DNA of 8,240 bases from Acidobacteriota bacterium (GCA_003222555.1 QHWL01000309.1:1-8240); one strand, 5' to 3'; shown: positions 1-8,067, counted from the first letter of the stretch. The notes: generated by a model from the letters alone, not told the origin. Numbers and translations are program-made.

Positions 1-2323
1 AGGCCCAGGCCACCATCTGGGGCGCCCGAGCGCTCAGCATGCGGATGCCGGTCGGCATCGGAATTCCCAGCGCGATGCCGATTGGCACGAGCATCGCCAC
101 CGCGATGGCGATCCGCGCGACGCGGGTCAAAGGGATAGCCCAGGCGATAAGCGGTGCGATGAGGGGGAGCACCGCACAGCCCATAACCGCGACGACGACA
201 AGGGAGAACGCCGCTCGCGGCCGCAGCCTCGCCTGGTCGAAGCGGCGACTCCACGCCGCGCCGATCCCGGTGCCGAGCAGCAGGGAGAACAGGGTGACCG
301 TCAGCGAATAGACCGGATGACCGAGCAGCAGCACGAACCGCTGCAGCATCGAGACTTCAATCAGCATGAACCCGGCGCCGAGAGCGCCGAAGAAGACGAG
401 CCAGCCGAACCAGCCGCGCGGGCGTTCGCCGCCCGCGACAATGAGGGGCCCGAGGACGAACAGCACGACGAGTCCGGCGGAGATGCCCATCAGCGTCAGG
501 AGCGCGCTCAATCCGTTGCCGAACAGCATCGAGCGTCCGAACGCGACCTGGAACTGATTCTTCAGCTTGGTGGTGTGAAAAAAGAACGGCCGGTCGTCGG
601 TCGTCGGGCGAATGTCTTCTCTGTAGCTCGTGTAAAACTGCTGACGATCGCCGCTGCGAATAAGCCGCGCGTAGTCGGCGGTCGAGGTGCCATCGATCCA
701 CTCGGTTGGCGGCGGCTCGGCCCGCAGGGCGCCGGCGGGCGTCGGCGCGTACAGGACGTGAAATCCAAGCGTGCGGGCGACGTCGCGCACCACGACGATC
801 TCGCCGGTTGTGAATGGCGTCCTTTTCAGCAGAAACGTTGCCACGCGGTCGTGCTGCACGATGACGAGTCTCGACGCGGCATCCCATCCCCGTCCTTCGC
901 AGGCCGCCTGCGCCAGCGACACGAGGCGCAGGCCGTCCATAACCCAGCGCGTGACCGTCAGCACGCCGTCATCGGAAAGGTGATCGAGGTAGTCGTTGAA
1001 CGCTTCGACCGTGTAGAGCGTGTTCTCCGTGAGCGTGTATGCGCCGGCCGCGGTGGCCGCCCACGTGTCGACAAGCGACGCCTGGATGACGTCGTAGCGA
1101 TCCGGCGCCCGCCGGACGAAGCTGCGGCCGTCGTCGACGATGATGCGGACGCGCGGGTGCGTATAGATGCCGCCGGAGAAGTCGCGAAACCGATCGCGCA
1201 TCACATCGTCGGCGATGATCGGATTGATTTCGACACCGTCGACGTGACGGGCGCCGAACACGAGCGCCGACACCAGGTCGCGGCCGCCTCCGGGACCGAT
1301 GACCAGGGCAGTGAAGCCGGGATTGGGGATTCGGGATTCGGGATTCGCGGGATTCGCGGGATTCTTCCCCGTCGAATCCCCAATCCCAAATCCCGAATCC
1401 CGGCTCTTGAGGTGATACGCGAACGCCGTCAGTTCGTACCGCAAATACTGCGCGTTGGAGAGGTCGGTTGAGACGTGCAGGATGGGCGTCGAGGCCGCCG
1501 AATCGATGTCCATGTACCGGGTGTCGGGCAGCGGACCCTTGTATGCGCTGCTCAGCGACCAGTCGCCGTGCGTGCGCTCGTAGACGCCGATGCGTGAAAA
1601 CGAGTTCCACTGGCTGAACAAGACGTGGTCGCCCGCATGACCCTTCGTCACGGCGACGTCGAATGGGGCAAGACCCGACAGCTGGCCGGCCAGGGTCAAG
1701 AGAATGATCACGACGGCCACGCCGGTCATGCGGCCCCGACTGCGGCGCGGCGCGAACAGCCAGGCCGCGATGAGCGCGAGCGTGGCCGCGCAGAGTACCG
1801 CGCCGGGCGCGCCAACGCGATCGAGCAACGGGATCAGAATCAGGCAGCCGGCGGCGGCGCCTATGAGATCGGCGGCATAGACGGCGTTGATTCGCGAGGC
1901 CAGGCGCGAGATGGCCAGGGTGATGACCAGGCCGCCCGCGAAGAAGGGCAGCGCGGCGAGCGCGTAAATCGTCAGCATCAGTGCGAGATTGCGCGGTGAA
2001 TAGTTGAGGCCGACCTGCAGACGGACCAGGACGAACAGGGCGGCGATCGTGCACACGGCGGAGATCACGGATTGACGCGCGAGGAGCATGTCGGTCGCCA
2101 TGCGATCGAGCTGCCGGCGCGCGATGTAGGCGAATACCCCGCTTGCACTGAGGCCGAACAGGGCGATCGAGATCGCCAGAAACGCGAAGTGGTAATACAT
2201 GACGACCGAAAAAATACGAGTCAGGGCGAGCTCGATCATCAGGAGCGACTCGGAAATGAGCGCGACGCCGGCAAGCGTCGATCGTGAAGGCGGCGCGGTC
2301 GACATCATCGGGGAGTGTAGCAT
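1..2323 (-). CDS. SpeE-like SAM-fold domain flanked by membrane segments (3' end off window)
   Basis: An uninterrupted minus-strand frame of 774 codons starts at ATG 2323 and has no stop before the left edge. Residues about 15-215 hold six or seven hydrophobic segments. A soluble part (about 215-590) follows, with a WNSFSRI motif near 239, the SAM-type loop GPGGG at 343-347, an acidic residue in VEINP at 365 and DDGR at 397-400. From about 598 a second hydrophobic block runs to the edge and includes LLQRFVLLLGHPVYSL and GIPMPTGIRML, typical of the C-terminal part of membrane SpeE-like proteins, so probably under 100 residues are missing. The spermidine synthase GGGDG loop and DSTDP catalytic motif are replaced (GPGGGRD; ASLVDTWAA), so I infer it is not a true aminopropyltransferase; the substrate is unknown. 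An AGGTGA abuts ATG 2323, which is too close for an ideal site. ATG 2308 or 2305 are alternative starts. Residues about 307-337 come from a palindromic repeat. Confidence 0.88.
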   Translation of the reverse strand, partial: MLHSPMMSTAPPSRSTLAGVALISESLLMIELALTRIFSVVMYYHFAFLAISIALFGLSASGVFAYIARRQLDRMATDMLLARQSVISAVCTIAALFVLVRLQVGLNYSPRNLALMLTIYALAALPFFAGGLVITLAISRLASRINAVYAADLIGAAAGCLILIPLLDRVGAPGAVLCAATLALIAAWLFAPRRSRGRMTGVAVVIILLTLAGQLSGLAPFDVAVTKGHAGDHVLFSQWNSFSRIGVYERTHGDWSLSSAYKGPLPDTRYMDIDSAASTPILHVSTDLSNAQYLRYELTAFAYHLKSRDSGFGIGDSTGKNPANPANPESRIPNPGFTALVIGPGGGRDLVSALVFGARHVDGVEINPIIADDVMRDRFRDFSGGIYTHPRVRIIVDDGRSFVRRAPDRYDVIQASLVDTWAATAAGAYTLTENTLYTVEAFNDYLDHLSDDGVLTVTRWVMDGLRLVSLAQAACEGRGWDAASRLVIVQHDRVATFLLKRTPFTTGEIVVVRDVARTLGFHVLYAPTPAGALRAEPPPTEWIDGTSTADYARLIRSGDRQQFYTSYREDIRPTTDDRPFFFHTTKLKNQFQVAFGRSMLFGNGLSALLTLMGISAGLVVLFVLGPLIVAGGERPRGWFGWLVFFGALGAGFMLIEVSMLQRFVLLLGHPVYSLTVTLFSLLLGTGIGAAWSRRFDQARLRPRAAFSLVVVAVMGCAVLPLIAPLIAWAIPLTRVARIAIAVAMLVPIGIALGIPMPTGIRMLSARAPQMVAWA
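1315..1405. repeat. GGGATTC palindromic repeat inside the SpeE-like gene
   Basis: Two 32-nt arms, 1315-1346 and 1374-1405, pair as an inverted repeat with 29 of 32 matches, by my manual alignment. The 27-nt centre holds two further GGGATTC copies in the left-arm sense, each preceded by GC. The element length keeps the host frame open and encodes a Gly/Asn/Pro-rich stretch (DSGFGIGDSTGK, then NPANPANPESRIPNP) directly before the SAM loop. Similar strings are, from memory, common in bacteria that carry dispersed GGGATTC repeats; I have not checked this. Confidence 0.85.
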
Positions 2324-2356
2324 TCACCTATGCTCGCGCGGTCCCACCTACCTAGT

Positions 2357-2381
2357 GCGCCGGGGCCCCACCCCCGGCGCG
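2357..2381 (-). repeat. 25-bp GC hairpin repeat, copy 1
   Basis: On the minus strand this reads as a 9-bp perfect stem (GCGCCGGGG / CCCCGGCGC) around a 6-nt GTGGGG loop, preceded by a C. It is identical over 25 bp to the plus-strand sequence at 6805-6829. It ends 33 nt before the SpeE-like start codon at 2323. It could be a dispersed repeat, a 5'-UTR hairpin or a protein site. Confidence 0.85.
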
Positions 2382-2409
2382 GTTGCTCGGCGCATGCGCG
2401 CCTCGCAAC
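2382..2409. repeat. Imperfect hairpin adjoining the 25-bp repeat
   Basis: GTTGCTCGGCGC (2382-2393) and GCGCCTCGCAAC (2398-2409) form an inverted repeat with 10 of 12 pairs and a 4-nt ATGC centre. It starts at the base after the 25-bp repeat ends. GTTGCTCG recurs at 2421-2428. Together these suggest a composite repeat element upstream of the SpeE-like gene. Confidence 0.5.
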
Positions 2410-2454
2410 GGCTCAAGGCTGTTGCTCGCTCGCGCTTTGCCTCAAATGGCTTAT

Positions 2455-2492
2455 CACGAAGGCATTCACGAAGTAGCACGAAGATCACGAAG
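2455..2492 (+). repeat. CACGAAG heptamer array (four copies)
   Basis: CACGAAG occurs at 2455, 2467, 2477 and 2486, at uneven periods of 12, 10 and 9 nt, followed by AATAAGAAGAAGG. The same heptamer builds the left arm of the hairpin at 8068-8151, so this looks like a half-element without its opposite arm. The uneven short spacing rules out a CRISPR array. Confidence 0.65.
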
Positions 2493-2580
2493 AATAAGAA
2501 GAAGGTGATTGAGTGCGACGCTGCGCGCTGGCTTAGGGGGAATAACTCCGGTGCTCGGGTCTAAGGTAGACTAACGGACC

Positions 2581-2973
2581 GTGCGCGCCACTGCCGCTGA
2601 GAAACCGCAATCGGGCGGGCTCGTGCTCCTGTGCCTGGCGTCGTGGGCCATTCCTGGCGTCGGACATCTGTGGCTGGGCCGCCGAGCCAAGGGCCTCATC
2701 CTTCTCTTCGCCCTTCCGTTGATGTTCGCGCTTGGGCTCGCGATTCATGGCCGCCTGTTTCCGTTCGACCGATCGGATCTGCTCGTCGGACTCGCCGCCC
2801 TCGCCGATGTCGGCATCGGCCTCACTTATTTTGTGGCCGCGGTGCTCGGATTCGGCGCGGGTGATGTGCGGGCGGTCACCTACGAGTACGGGAACGCGTT
2901 TCTCATCGTGGCAGGGCTGCTGAACCTTCTCGTCGTCATCGACGCGTACGACGTGGCCATGGGCCGTAAGTGA
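2581..2973 (+). CDS. Small polytopic membrane protein, DUF6677-like
   Basis: 130 residues with about four hydrophobic segments (roughly 13-32, 38-56, 67-93, 107-124). The start of the protein, SWAIPGVGHLWLGRRAKGLI, resembles the TM2-domain pattern of a Pro/Gly turn between two helices. The C-terminal YGNAFLIVAGLLNLLVVIDAY resembles what I remember of DUF6677 proteins of Acidobacteriota; no function is known for them. The GTG at 2581 is the first possible start after an in-frame TAA at 2572. A weak AAGG lies 14 nt upstream, so initiation is uncertain. It is followed by a second small membrane gene overlapping by one base, which suggests joint translation. It is divergent from the SpeE-like gene. 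Confidence 0.82.
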   Translation: MRATAAEKPQSGGLVLLCLASWAIPGVGHLWLGRRAKGLILLFALPLMFALGLAIHGRLFPFDRSDLLVGLAALADVGIGLTYFVAAVLGFGAGDVRAVTYEYGNAFLIVAGLLNLLVVIDAYDVAMGRK

Positions 2974-3146
2974 TGCAGAGCCACATCCTGCTGCTCGCGA
3001 TTTTCGCGTTCTTCGTGTCGTTGGTGTTCGCGGTTCTTACGAAAGATGACGCCCGCGAGCAACTTCGGCTGGGCGCGATGCTGTTTGGCGGCTTCATCGT
3101 TGCGGCGCTCATTCTGGGATGGTTGATGTACCCGATCCCGCTGTAG
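2973..3146 (+). CDS. 57-residue two-helix membrane protein
   Basis: The frame begins at the ATG of a TGATG overlap with the preceding stop and ends at TAG 3144-3146. The product has two hydrophobic segments (about residues 4-22 and 34-54) separated by a charged loop, TKDDAREQLRLG, and ends YPIPL. Stop/start overlap implies translational coupling to the DUF6677-like gene; no separate ribosome binding site is visible. The following crotonase gene starts 9 nt after the stop. I do not recognise a family. The hydrophobic pattern, tight packing and lack of a better frame support a real gene; partner proteins or function are not visible. Confidence 0.72.
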   Translation: MQSHILLLAIFAFFVSLVFAVLTKDDAREQLRLGAMLFGGFIVAALILGWLMYPIPL

Positions 3147-3155
3147 GCTCTGTTT

Positions 3156-3938
3156 ATGGTCTTTGACAACCTCCTTCTCGAGCGCGAGAGCGCCGTCGCC
3201 ATCGTCACCATCAATCGCCCGAAAGTGCTCAATGCCCTTAACGCGCGGACGCTCGACGAGCTCGGTCGCGCCGTTCTCGATCTGAAGCACGACGACGGTG
3301 TGCGCGTCGTGATTGTGACGGGCGCGGGCGAGAAATCTTTTGTGGCGGGCGCCGACATCAGCGAGCTGGCGGTGCAGACGCCGACGGGCGGCCGCGAGCT
3401 CGCGCTCACCGGTCAGCACGTGCTGGATGCGATCGAGAACTTGGGCAAGCCGGTCATCGCCGCGATCAACGGCTACGCATTGGGCGGCGGCTGCGAGCTC
3501 GCGATGGCGTGCACTCTGCGGCTGGCCGCCGATACCGCGAAGCTCGGGCAGCCCGAGATCAACCTCGGTATCATTCCGGGATACGCCGGCACACAGAGAC
3601 TCTCGCGGCTCGTCGGCAAGGGAAAAGCGATGGAGCTCATCCTCTCGGGTGCGCTCATCGGCGCGAGCGAAGCCGAGAGAATCGGTCTGGTAAATCGCGT
3701 CGTGCCGGCCGCCGAGCTGATGACGGAAGCGCGGAAGCTCGCCGGGCAGCTGGCGGCGAGTGCGCCGATCGCGATGCGCTACATCATCAGCGCGATCAAC
3801 AAAGGCCTCGAGATGCCGTTTGCCGAAGGGTCCGTGTTCGAGGCGACGCTGTTTGGCTTGATCGCGTCGACCGACGACATGCGCGAGGGGACGAGGGCGT
3901 TCCTCGAGAAGCGGAAAGCCGAGTTCAAGGGGAAATAG
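3156..3938 (+). CDS. Enoyl-CoA hydratase (crotonase family)
   Basis: 260 residues, the usual crotonase length. The enzyme family adds water to trans-2-enoyl-CoA in fatty acid beta-oxidation or related CoA pathways in the cytosol. Visible landmarks: INRPKVLNALN near 19-29, the AGADI segment at 64-68 that contributes to the oxyanion hole, NGYALGGGCELAMAC at 105-119 and GQPEINLGIIPGYAGTQRL at 131-149. Both catalytic glutamates of true hydratases are present (E114 and E134), which argues against an isomerase or a degenerate crotonase. Chain-length preference cannot be read; short-chain (crotonyl/3-hydroxybutyryl-CoA) is a guess. The ATG at 3156 is preceded only by a weak AGG. It sits 9 nt after the small membrane gene, so co-transcription is likely, although no functional link is apparent. 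Confidence 0.95.
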   Translation: MVFDNLLLERESAVAIVTINRPKVLNALNARTLDELGRAVLDLKHDDGVRVVIVTGAGEKSFVAGADISELAVQTPTGGRELALTGQHVLDAIENLGKPVIAAINGYALGGGCELAMACTLRLAADTAKLGQPEINLGIIPGYAGTQRLSRLVGKGKAMELILSGALIGASEAERIGLVNRVVPAAELMTEARKLAGQLAASAPIAMRYIISAINKGLEMPFAEGSVFEATLFGLIASTDDMREGTRAFLEKRKAEFKGK

Positions 3939-3946
3939 GGCGCGAT

Positions 3947-3970
3947 CAATTTACAATTCACAATTTACAA
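3947..3970 (+). repeat. AT-rich direct repeat, CAATTTACAA twice
   Basis: CAATTTACAA occurs exactly at 3947-3956 and 3961-3970, joined by TTCA. It is strikingly AT-rich for this window and fills much of the 73-nt gap between the crotonase gene and ribH. It shows no hairpin, so it is not an obvious terminator. Confidence 0.6.
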
Positions 3971-4011
3971 GTACAAAGAGCTTCGCAGGTTCTGAACTCC
4001 ACCAGAGAGTG

Positions 4012-4494
4012 ATGCACATCATCGAGGGCTCCCAGTCGGCTGCCGGGTTCCGGTTCGCGATTGTCGTGTCGAAATACAACGACTTCGTGACCGAGCGCCT
4101 GCAGACGGGCGCGCTCGCGGCGCTCGCGGCGGCCGGGGTCTCGTCGGGAGACATCACGGTGGTGCGCGTGCCCGGCGCCTTCGAGATTCCGATCGCGGCG
4201 CAACACGCAGCTCGAAGCGGCCGCTACGATGCCGTGGTGTGTCTTGGCTGCCTCATTCGCGGCGCGACACCGCACTTCGAGTACCTCGCGTCGGCGGTCT
4301 CGAACGGTCTGACCGCTGCAGCCGGCGCGACCGGCGTCCCGATGGCGTTTGGCGTCCTGACGACGAACTCGGTCGAGGAGGCCTTGCAGCGGGCTGGCGA
4401 CGGTCTCAGTAACAAAGGATGGGAGGCGGCGGCCGCGGCGATCGAAATGGCCGCCGTTGTCGCGCAGCTGACGCGAGCGTCGTCTCAAGCGTGA
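4012..4494 (+). CDS. ribH: 6,7-dimethyl-8-ribityllumazine synthase
   Basis: 160 residues from ATG 4012. It condenses 5-amino-6-ribitylamino-uracil with 3,4-dihydroxy-2-butanone 4-phosphate, the penultimate riboflavin step; the family forms pentamers or 60-mer capsids. Seen: VSKYNDF (19-25, with Tyr22-Asn23 in place of the usual Phe-Asn), VPGAFEIP (53-60), LGCLIRGATPHFEY (78-91) with the catalytic-type His at 88, GVLTTNS (114-120), Arg127 and NKG with Lys135. These positions match those I recall for the Bacillus subtilis enzyme. GTG 4009 directly upstream is an alternative start; AGAGAG just before it is a weak ribosome site. No other rib gene is in the window. It lies upstream of nusB, a common bacterial pairing. 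Confidence 0.97.
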   Translation: MHIIEGSQSAAGFRFAIVVSKYNDFVTERLQTGALAALAAAGVSSGDITVVRVPGAFEIPIAAQHAARSGRYDAVVCLGCLIRGATPHFEYLASAVSNGLTAAAGATGVPMAFGVLTTNSVEEALQRAGDGLSNKGWEAAAAAIEMAAVVAQLTRASSQA

Positions 4495-4516
4495 GGGCGC
4501 CGATCGCAACACCTGC

Positions 4517-4530
4517 GCCTCGCGCGAGGC
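4517..4530. repeat. Perfect 14-nt palindrome between ribH and nusB
   Basis: GCCTCGCGCGAGGC is self-complementary and lies 22 nt after the ribH stop. No T run follows, so it is not a typical intrinsic terminator. The rest of the 121-nt gap is GC-rich except for TAATAAATAT at 4591-4600, which has no matching -35 box that I can see. Confidence 0.35.
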
Positions 4531-4615
4531 AGGGTCGCAGCGCCGCGAAACGCCCTGAGCCAGGAGTCCCGGGAGCGGGCGGCGGCGCGATAATAAATAT
4601 GGGGCCCCGCCAGCA

Positions 4616-5050
4616 GTGAGAAAAAAGGATCGACGCCATCGCGCGCGCGAAGCGGCGCTGCAGATCCTTTACCAATGGGACATCGCTCGCGGCGGTGTGG
4701 AGCGCGCCGCCGACACGTTTTTCGAGCTGCAGTGGCACGACACGGACCCGCCGTCGGAGGCTTTGCGGGGTTTCGCCACCAGCTTGGCGCGCGACACCGT
4801 GGCGAGGCTCGACACGATCGATCCGCTGATCGCTGAAACCGCGGAGCGGTGGCGGCCGGAACGGATGGCAGTGCTCGATCGGCTGATTCTCCGGATGGCG
4901 GTGTGCGAGCTCATCCGCGACAGGGAGACGCCGCCCCCCGTCGTCATCAACGAGGCCCTCGAATTGGCGCGGACGTTCAGCACCGAAGACGCCGTGAAGT
5001 TCATCAACGGAATGCTGGATGGCGTCCGCAAAAAACTCGAAGCTCGCTAA
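4616..5050 (+). CDS. nusB: Transcription antitermination factor NusB
   Basis: 144 residues, all-helical family of normal length. NusB with NusE (S10) binds boxA RNA and assembles the rRNA antitermination complex. Seen: basic N-terminus RRHRAREAALQILYQWD (6-22), WRPERMAVLDRLILRMA in the middle and the C-terminal pattern VINEALELA followed by STEDAVKFINGMLDGV, all hallmarks of NusB. The GTG at 4616 fits the family N-terminus; an ATG at 4599 in another frame reaches a stop overlapping this start. No clear ribosome binding site. It lies downstream of ribH and is followed by a hairpin repeat before lysS. Confidence 0.95.
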   Translation: MRKKDRRHRAREAALQILYQWDIARGGVERAADTFFELQWHDTDPPSEALRGFATSLARDTVARLDTIDPLIAETAERWRPERMAVLDRLILRMAVCELIRDRETPPPVVINEALELARTFSTEDAVKFINGMLDGVRKKLEAR

Positions 5051-5057
5051 AAGCGCC

Positions 5058-5153
5058 ACCACGGAGGTCACGGAGCGAAAACTCGCGACTGAGGGCACGG
5101 AATTAGTAATCATTTTCCGTGTGTCTCCGTTCTTTCGCGGTGTCCTCCGTGGT
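5058..5153. repeat. Long imperfect hairpin of CACGGAG type between nusB and lysS
   Basis: The arms pair in blocks: ACCACGGAGG (5058-5067) with CCTCCGTGGT (5144-5153), GCGAAA (5075-5080) with TTTCGC (5133-5138), and CACGGAA (5096-5102) with TTCCGTG (5115-5121). CACGGAG/CACGGAA units recall the CACGAAG units at 2455 and 8077. A T5 run starts at 5158, so it could act as an intrinsic terminator or attenuator, but repeat origin seems likelier. Confidence 0.7.
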
Positions 5154-5180
5154 AGCGTTTTTCCACGTGGTATCGTTTTT
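5149..5180 (+). repeat. Near-identical 14-nt direct repeat abutting the lysS start
   Basis: GTGGTAGCGTTTTT (5149-5162) and GTGGTATCGTTTTT (5167-5180) differ at one base with an 18-nt period; the second copy ends at the base before the lysS ATG. No Shine-Dalgarno sequence is visible in this leader. The first copy overlaps the right arm of the hairpin. Confidence 0.6.
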
Positions 5181-6715
<1,535 letters not shown>

Positions 6716-6804
6716 CGATTCCATGGTGCAACACCAAACAGCAGCGCCTGCGGCCATGCCGACCCGAGGACAAGTGAATCCGAGGCGAGGCATCAGCGTC
6801 AGGT

Positions 6805-6830
6805 CGCGCCGGGGGTGGGGCCCCGGCGCG
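6805..6830 (+). repeat. 25-bp GC hairpin repeat, copy 2
   Basis: Same 25-bp sequence as the minus strand of 2357-2381. Here one additional pair (C6805 with G6830) makes a 10-bp stem around GTGGGG. It ends 8 nt before the LolC/E start codon, leaving GAGTAAAAA-type sequence as the only leader, so any ribosome would meet the hairpin at its binding site. The rest of the 123-nt gap after lysS shows nothing recognisable. Confidence 0.85.
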
Positions 6831-6838
6831 AGTAAAAA

Positions 6839-8062
6839 ATGAACGTTCCCTTCGAGCTCCATATCGCGCTTCGCTACCTGCTCGCCAGACGCAAACAGGC
6901 GTTCATCTCGGTGATCTCGCTCATCTCGACGCTTGGCGTGACGGTCGGCGTCATGGCGCTCGTCATCGCGCTGGCGCTGATGACCGGATTGCAGCAGGAG
7001 CTGCGCGATCGCATCCTCGGATCCAACCCGCACGTGTACGTGTGGAACACGGGCGGCATCGCCGACTACCACGCCGAGGCGGCCAAGCTGCGGCGGCTTC
7101 GAAACGTCGTCGGCGCCGCGCCGGAGATTCTAGGGCAGGGGCTCATTTCGGCGGGTCGCGAGACGCAGCCAGTCCAGATCAAAGGCATCGATCCGGTGCT
7201 CGAGCAGCAGGTTACCGACATCAAGGGCGCGATGCAGAGCGGCAGCCTCGACGAGTTGAACAAGTCCAGCGGGTTCGACGGCATCCTGCTCGGCAAGGAT
7301 CTGGCGGCCAAGCTTGGCGTCGCGATCGGCGACTCCGTGTCGCTGCTCACGCCCCAGGGGACGTTGTCCCCCATGGGGATGATCCCAAGGAGCAGGCGCC
7401 TGCGCGTCGCGGGCATCTTCAGTCTCGGGCTGTACGAGTTCGATTCGAGCTATGGCTTCGTGTCGCTCGACGTGGCCAGGCGCCTGTTCGACAAAGATCA
7501 GGTCGATCTCATTCAGCTTCGCGTCGACGACATCTACCTTGCGCCGCGGATCGCGCAGGCCATTCCCGCCGAGCTCGGGGCGCAGTACGTGACGGAGAAC
7601 TGGTCCGAAATGAACCGGTCGCTTTTCTCGGCGCTCTGGCTCGAGAAAATGGCCATCTCGCTGACGATCGGCTTGATTGTCATGGTGGCGGCCCTGAATA
7701 TCGTCGCCTCGCTCATTCTGCTGGTGATGGAGAAGAACCGCGACATCGCGATCCTCAAGACGATGGGCGCGAGCGCGGGAAGCGTGACGGCCATCTTCAT
7801 GATGCAGGGGCTCATCATCGGGGTCGTCGGCACGATGGCGGGCGCCGGCGCCGGGTACGCGCTCTCGTTCGTGCTCGACCGTTACAAGGTGATTCGGGTG
7901 CCGATCGACGTCTATCAGATATCGCACGTGCCATTCACGGTCCTGCCGCTCGATTTTGTCCTGGTGGTGGTTGCCGCGGTTCTGGTCTGCTTCGTGGCCA
8001 CGATCTATCCATCGCGCCAGGCGGCCCGCCTCGATCCCGCGCAAGCCTTGAGATACGAATAA
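6839..8062 (+). CDS. lolC/lolE: Lipoprotein-releasing ABC transporter permease, LolC/LolE family
   Basis: 407 residues, normal for the family. It forms the inner-membrane part of the LolCDE complex that extracts outer-membrane lipoproteins and passes them to LolA. Seen: the typical N-terminus FELHIALRYLLARRKQAFIS, a first membrane helix (about 22-48), a large periplasmic domain (about 50-270) and three further helices (about 272-297, 316-345, 368-390). The coupling segment EKNRDIAILKTMGAS (298-312) should contact the ATPase. The end TIYPSRQAARLDPAQALRYE is diagnostic. LNRSLFSA-like NRSLFSALWLEKMA precedes the second helix. LolC and LolE cannot be told apart; only one permease is visible before lolD, as in species with a single LolC/E (LolF-type) subunit. 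ATG 6839 fits the family N-terminus; there is no clear Shine-Dalgarno. Confidence 0.95.
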   Translation: MNVPFELHIALRYLLARRKQAFISVISLISTLGVTVGVMALVIALALMTGLQQELRDRILGSNPHVYVWNTGGIADYHAEAAKLRRLRNVVGAAPEILGQGLISAGRETQPVQIKGIDPVLEQQVTDIKGAMQSGSLDELNKSSGFDGILLGKDLAAKLGVAIGDSVSLLTPQGTLSPMGMIPRSRRLRVAGIFSLGLYEFDSSYGFVSLDVARRLFDKDQVDLIQLRVDDIYLAPRIAQAIPAELGAQYVTENWSEMNRSLFSALWLEKMAISLTIGLIVMVAALNIVASLILLVMEKNRDIAILKTMGASAGSVTAIFMMQGLIIGVVGTMAGAGAGYALSFVLDRYKVIRVPIDVYQISHVPFTVLPLDFVLVVVAAVLVCFVATIYPSRQAARLDPAQALRYE

Positions 8063-8067
8063 CAATG

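Noticed and set aside
317..1471. 384-codon plus-strand open frame
   Set aside because: It lies antisense to the SpeE-like gene, its product is Arg/Glu/Asp-rich without motifs, and the minus-strand frame shows clear family motifs throughout.
969..2327. 452-codon minus-strand frame starting at GTG 2327
   Set aside because: Out-of-frame shadow of the SpeE-like gene: a very Arg-rich product with no hydrophobic segments, while the other frame gives the real membrane protein.
2455..2492. Possible CRISPR array
   Set aside because: Repeats are only 7 nt with 2-5 nt between them and uneven periods; no cas genes.
2509..2547. Possible promoter (TTGAGT with TTAGGG or AATAAC) before the gene at 2581
   Set aside because: Poor match to consensus and wrong spacing.
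4589..4600. Possible -10 box (GATAAT / TAATAAATAT) for nusB
   Set aside because: AT-rich in a GC-rich gap but no recognisable -35 element at suitable spacing; not enough for a promoter call.
5019..5180. 54-codon N-terminal extension of lysS
   Set aside because: It overlaps the nusB end and reads through the hairpin repeat; LysRS similarity begins after ATG 5181.
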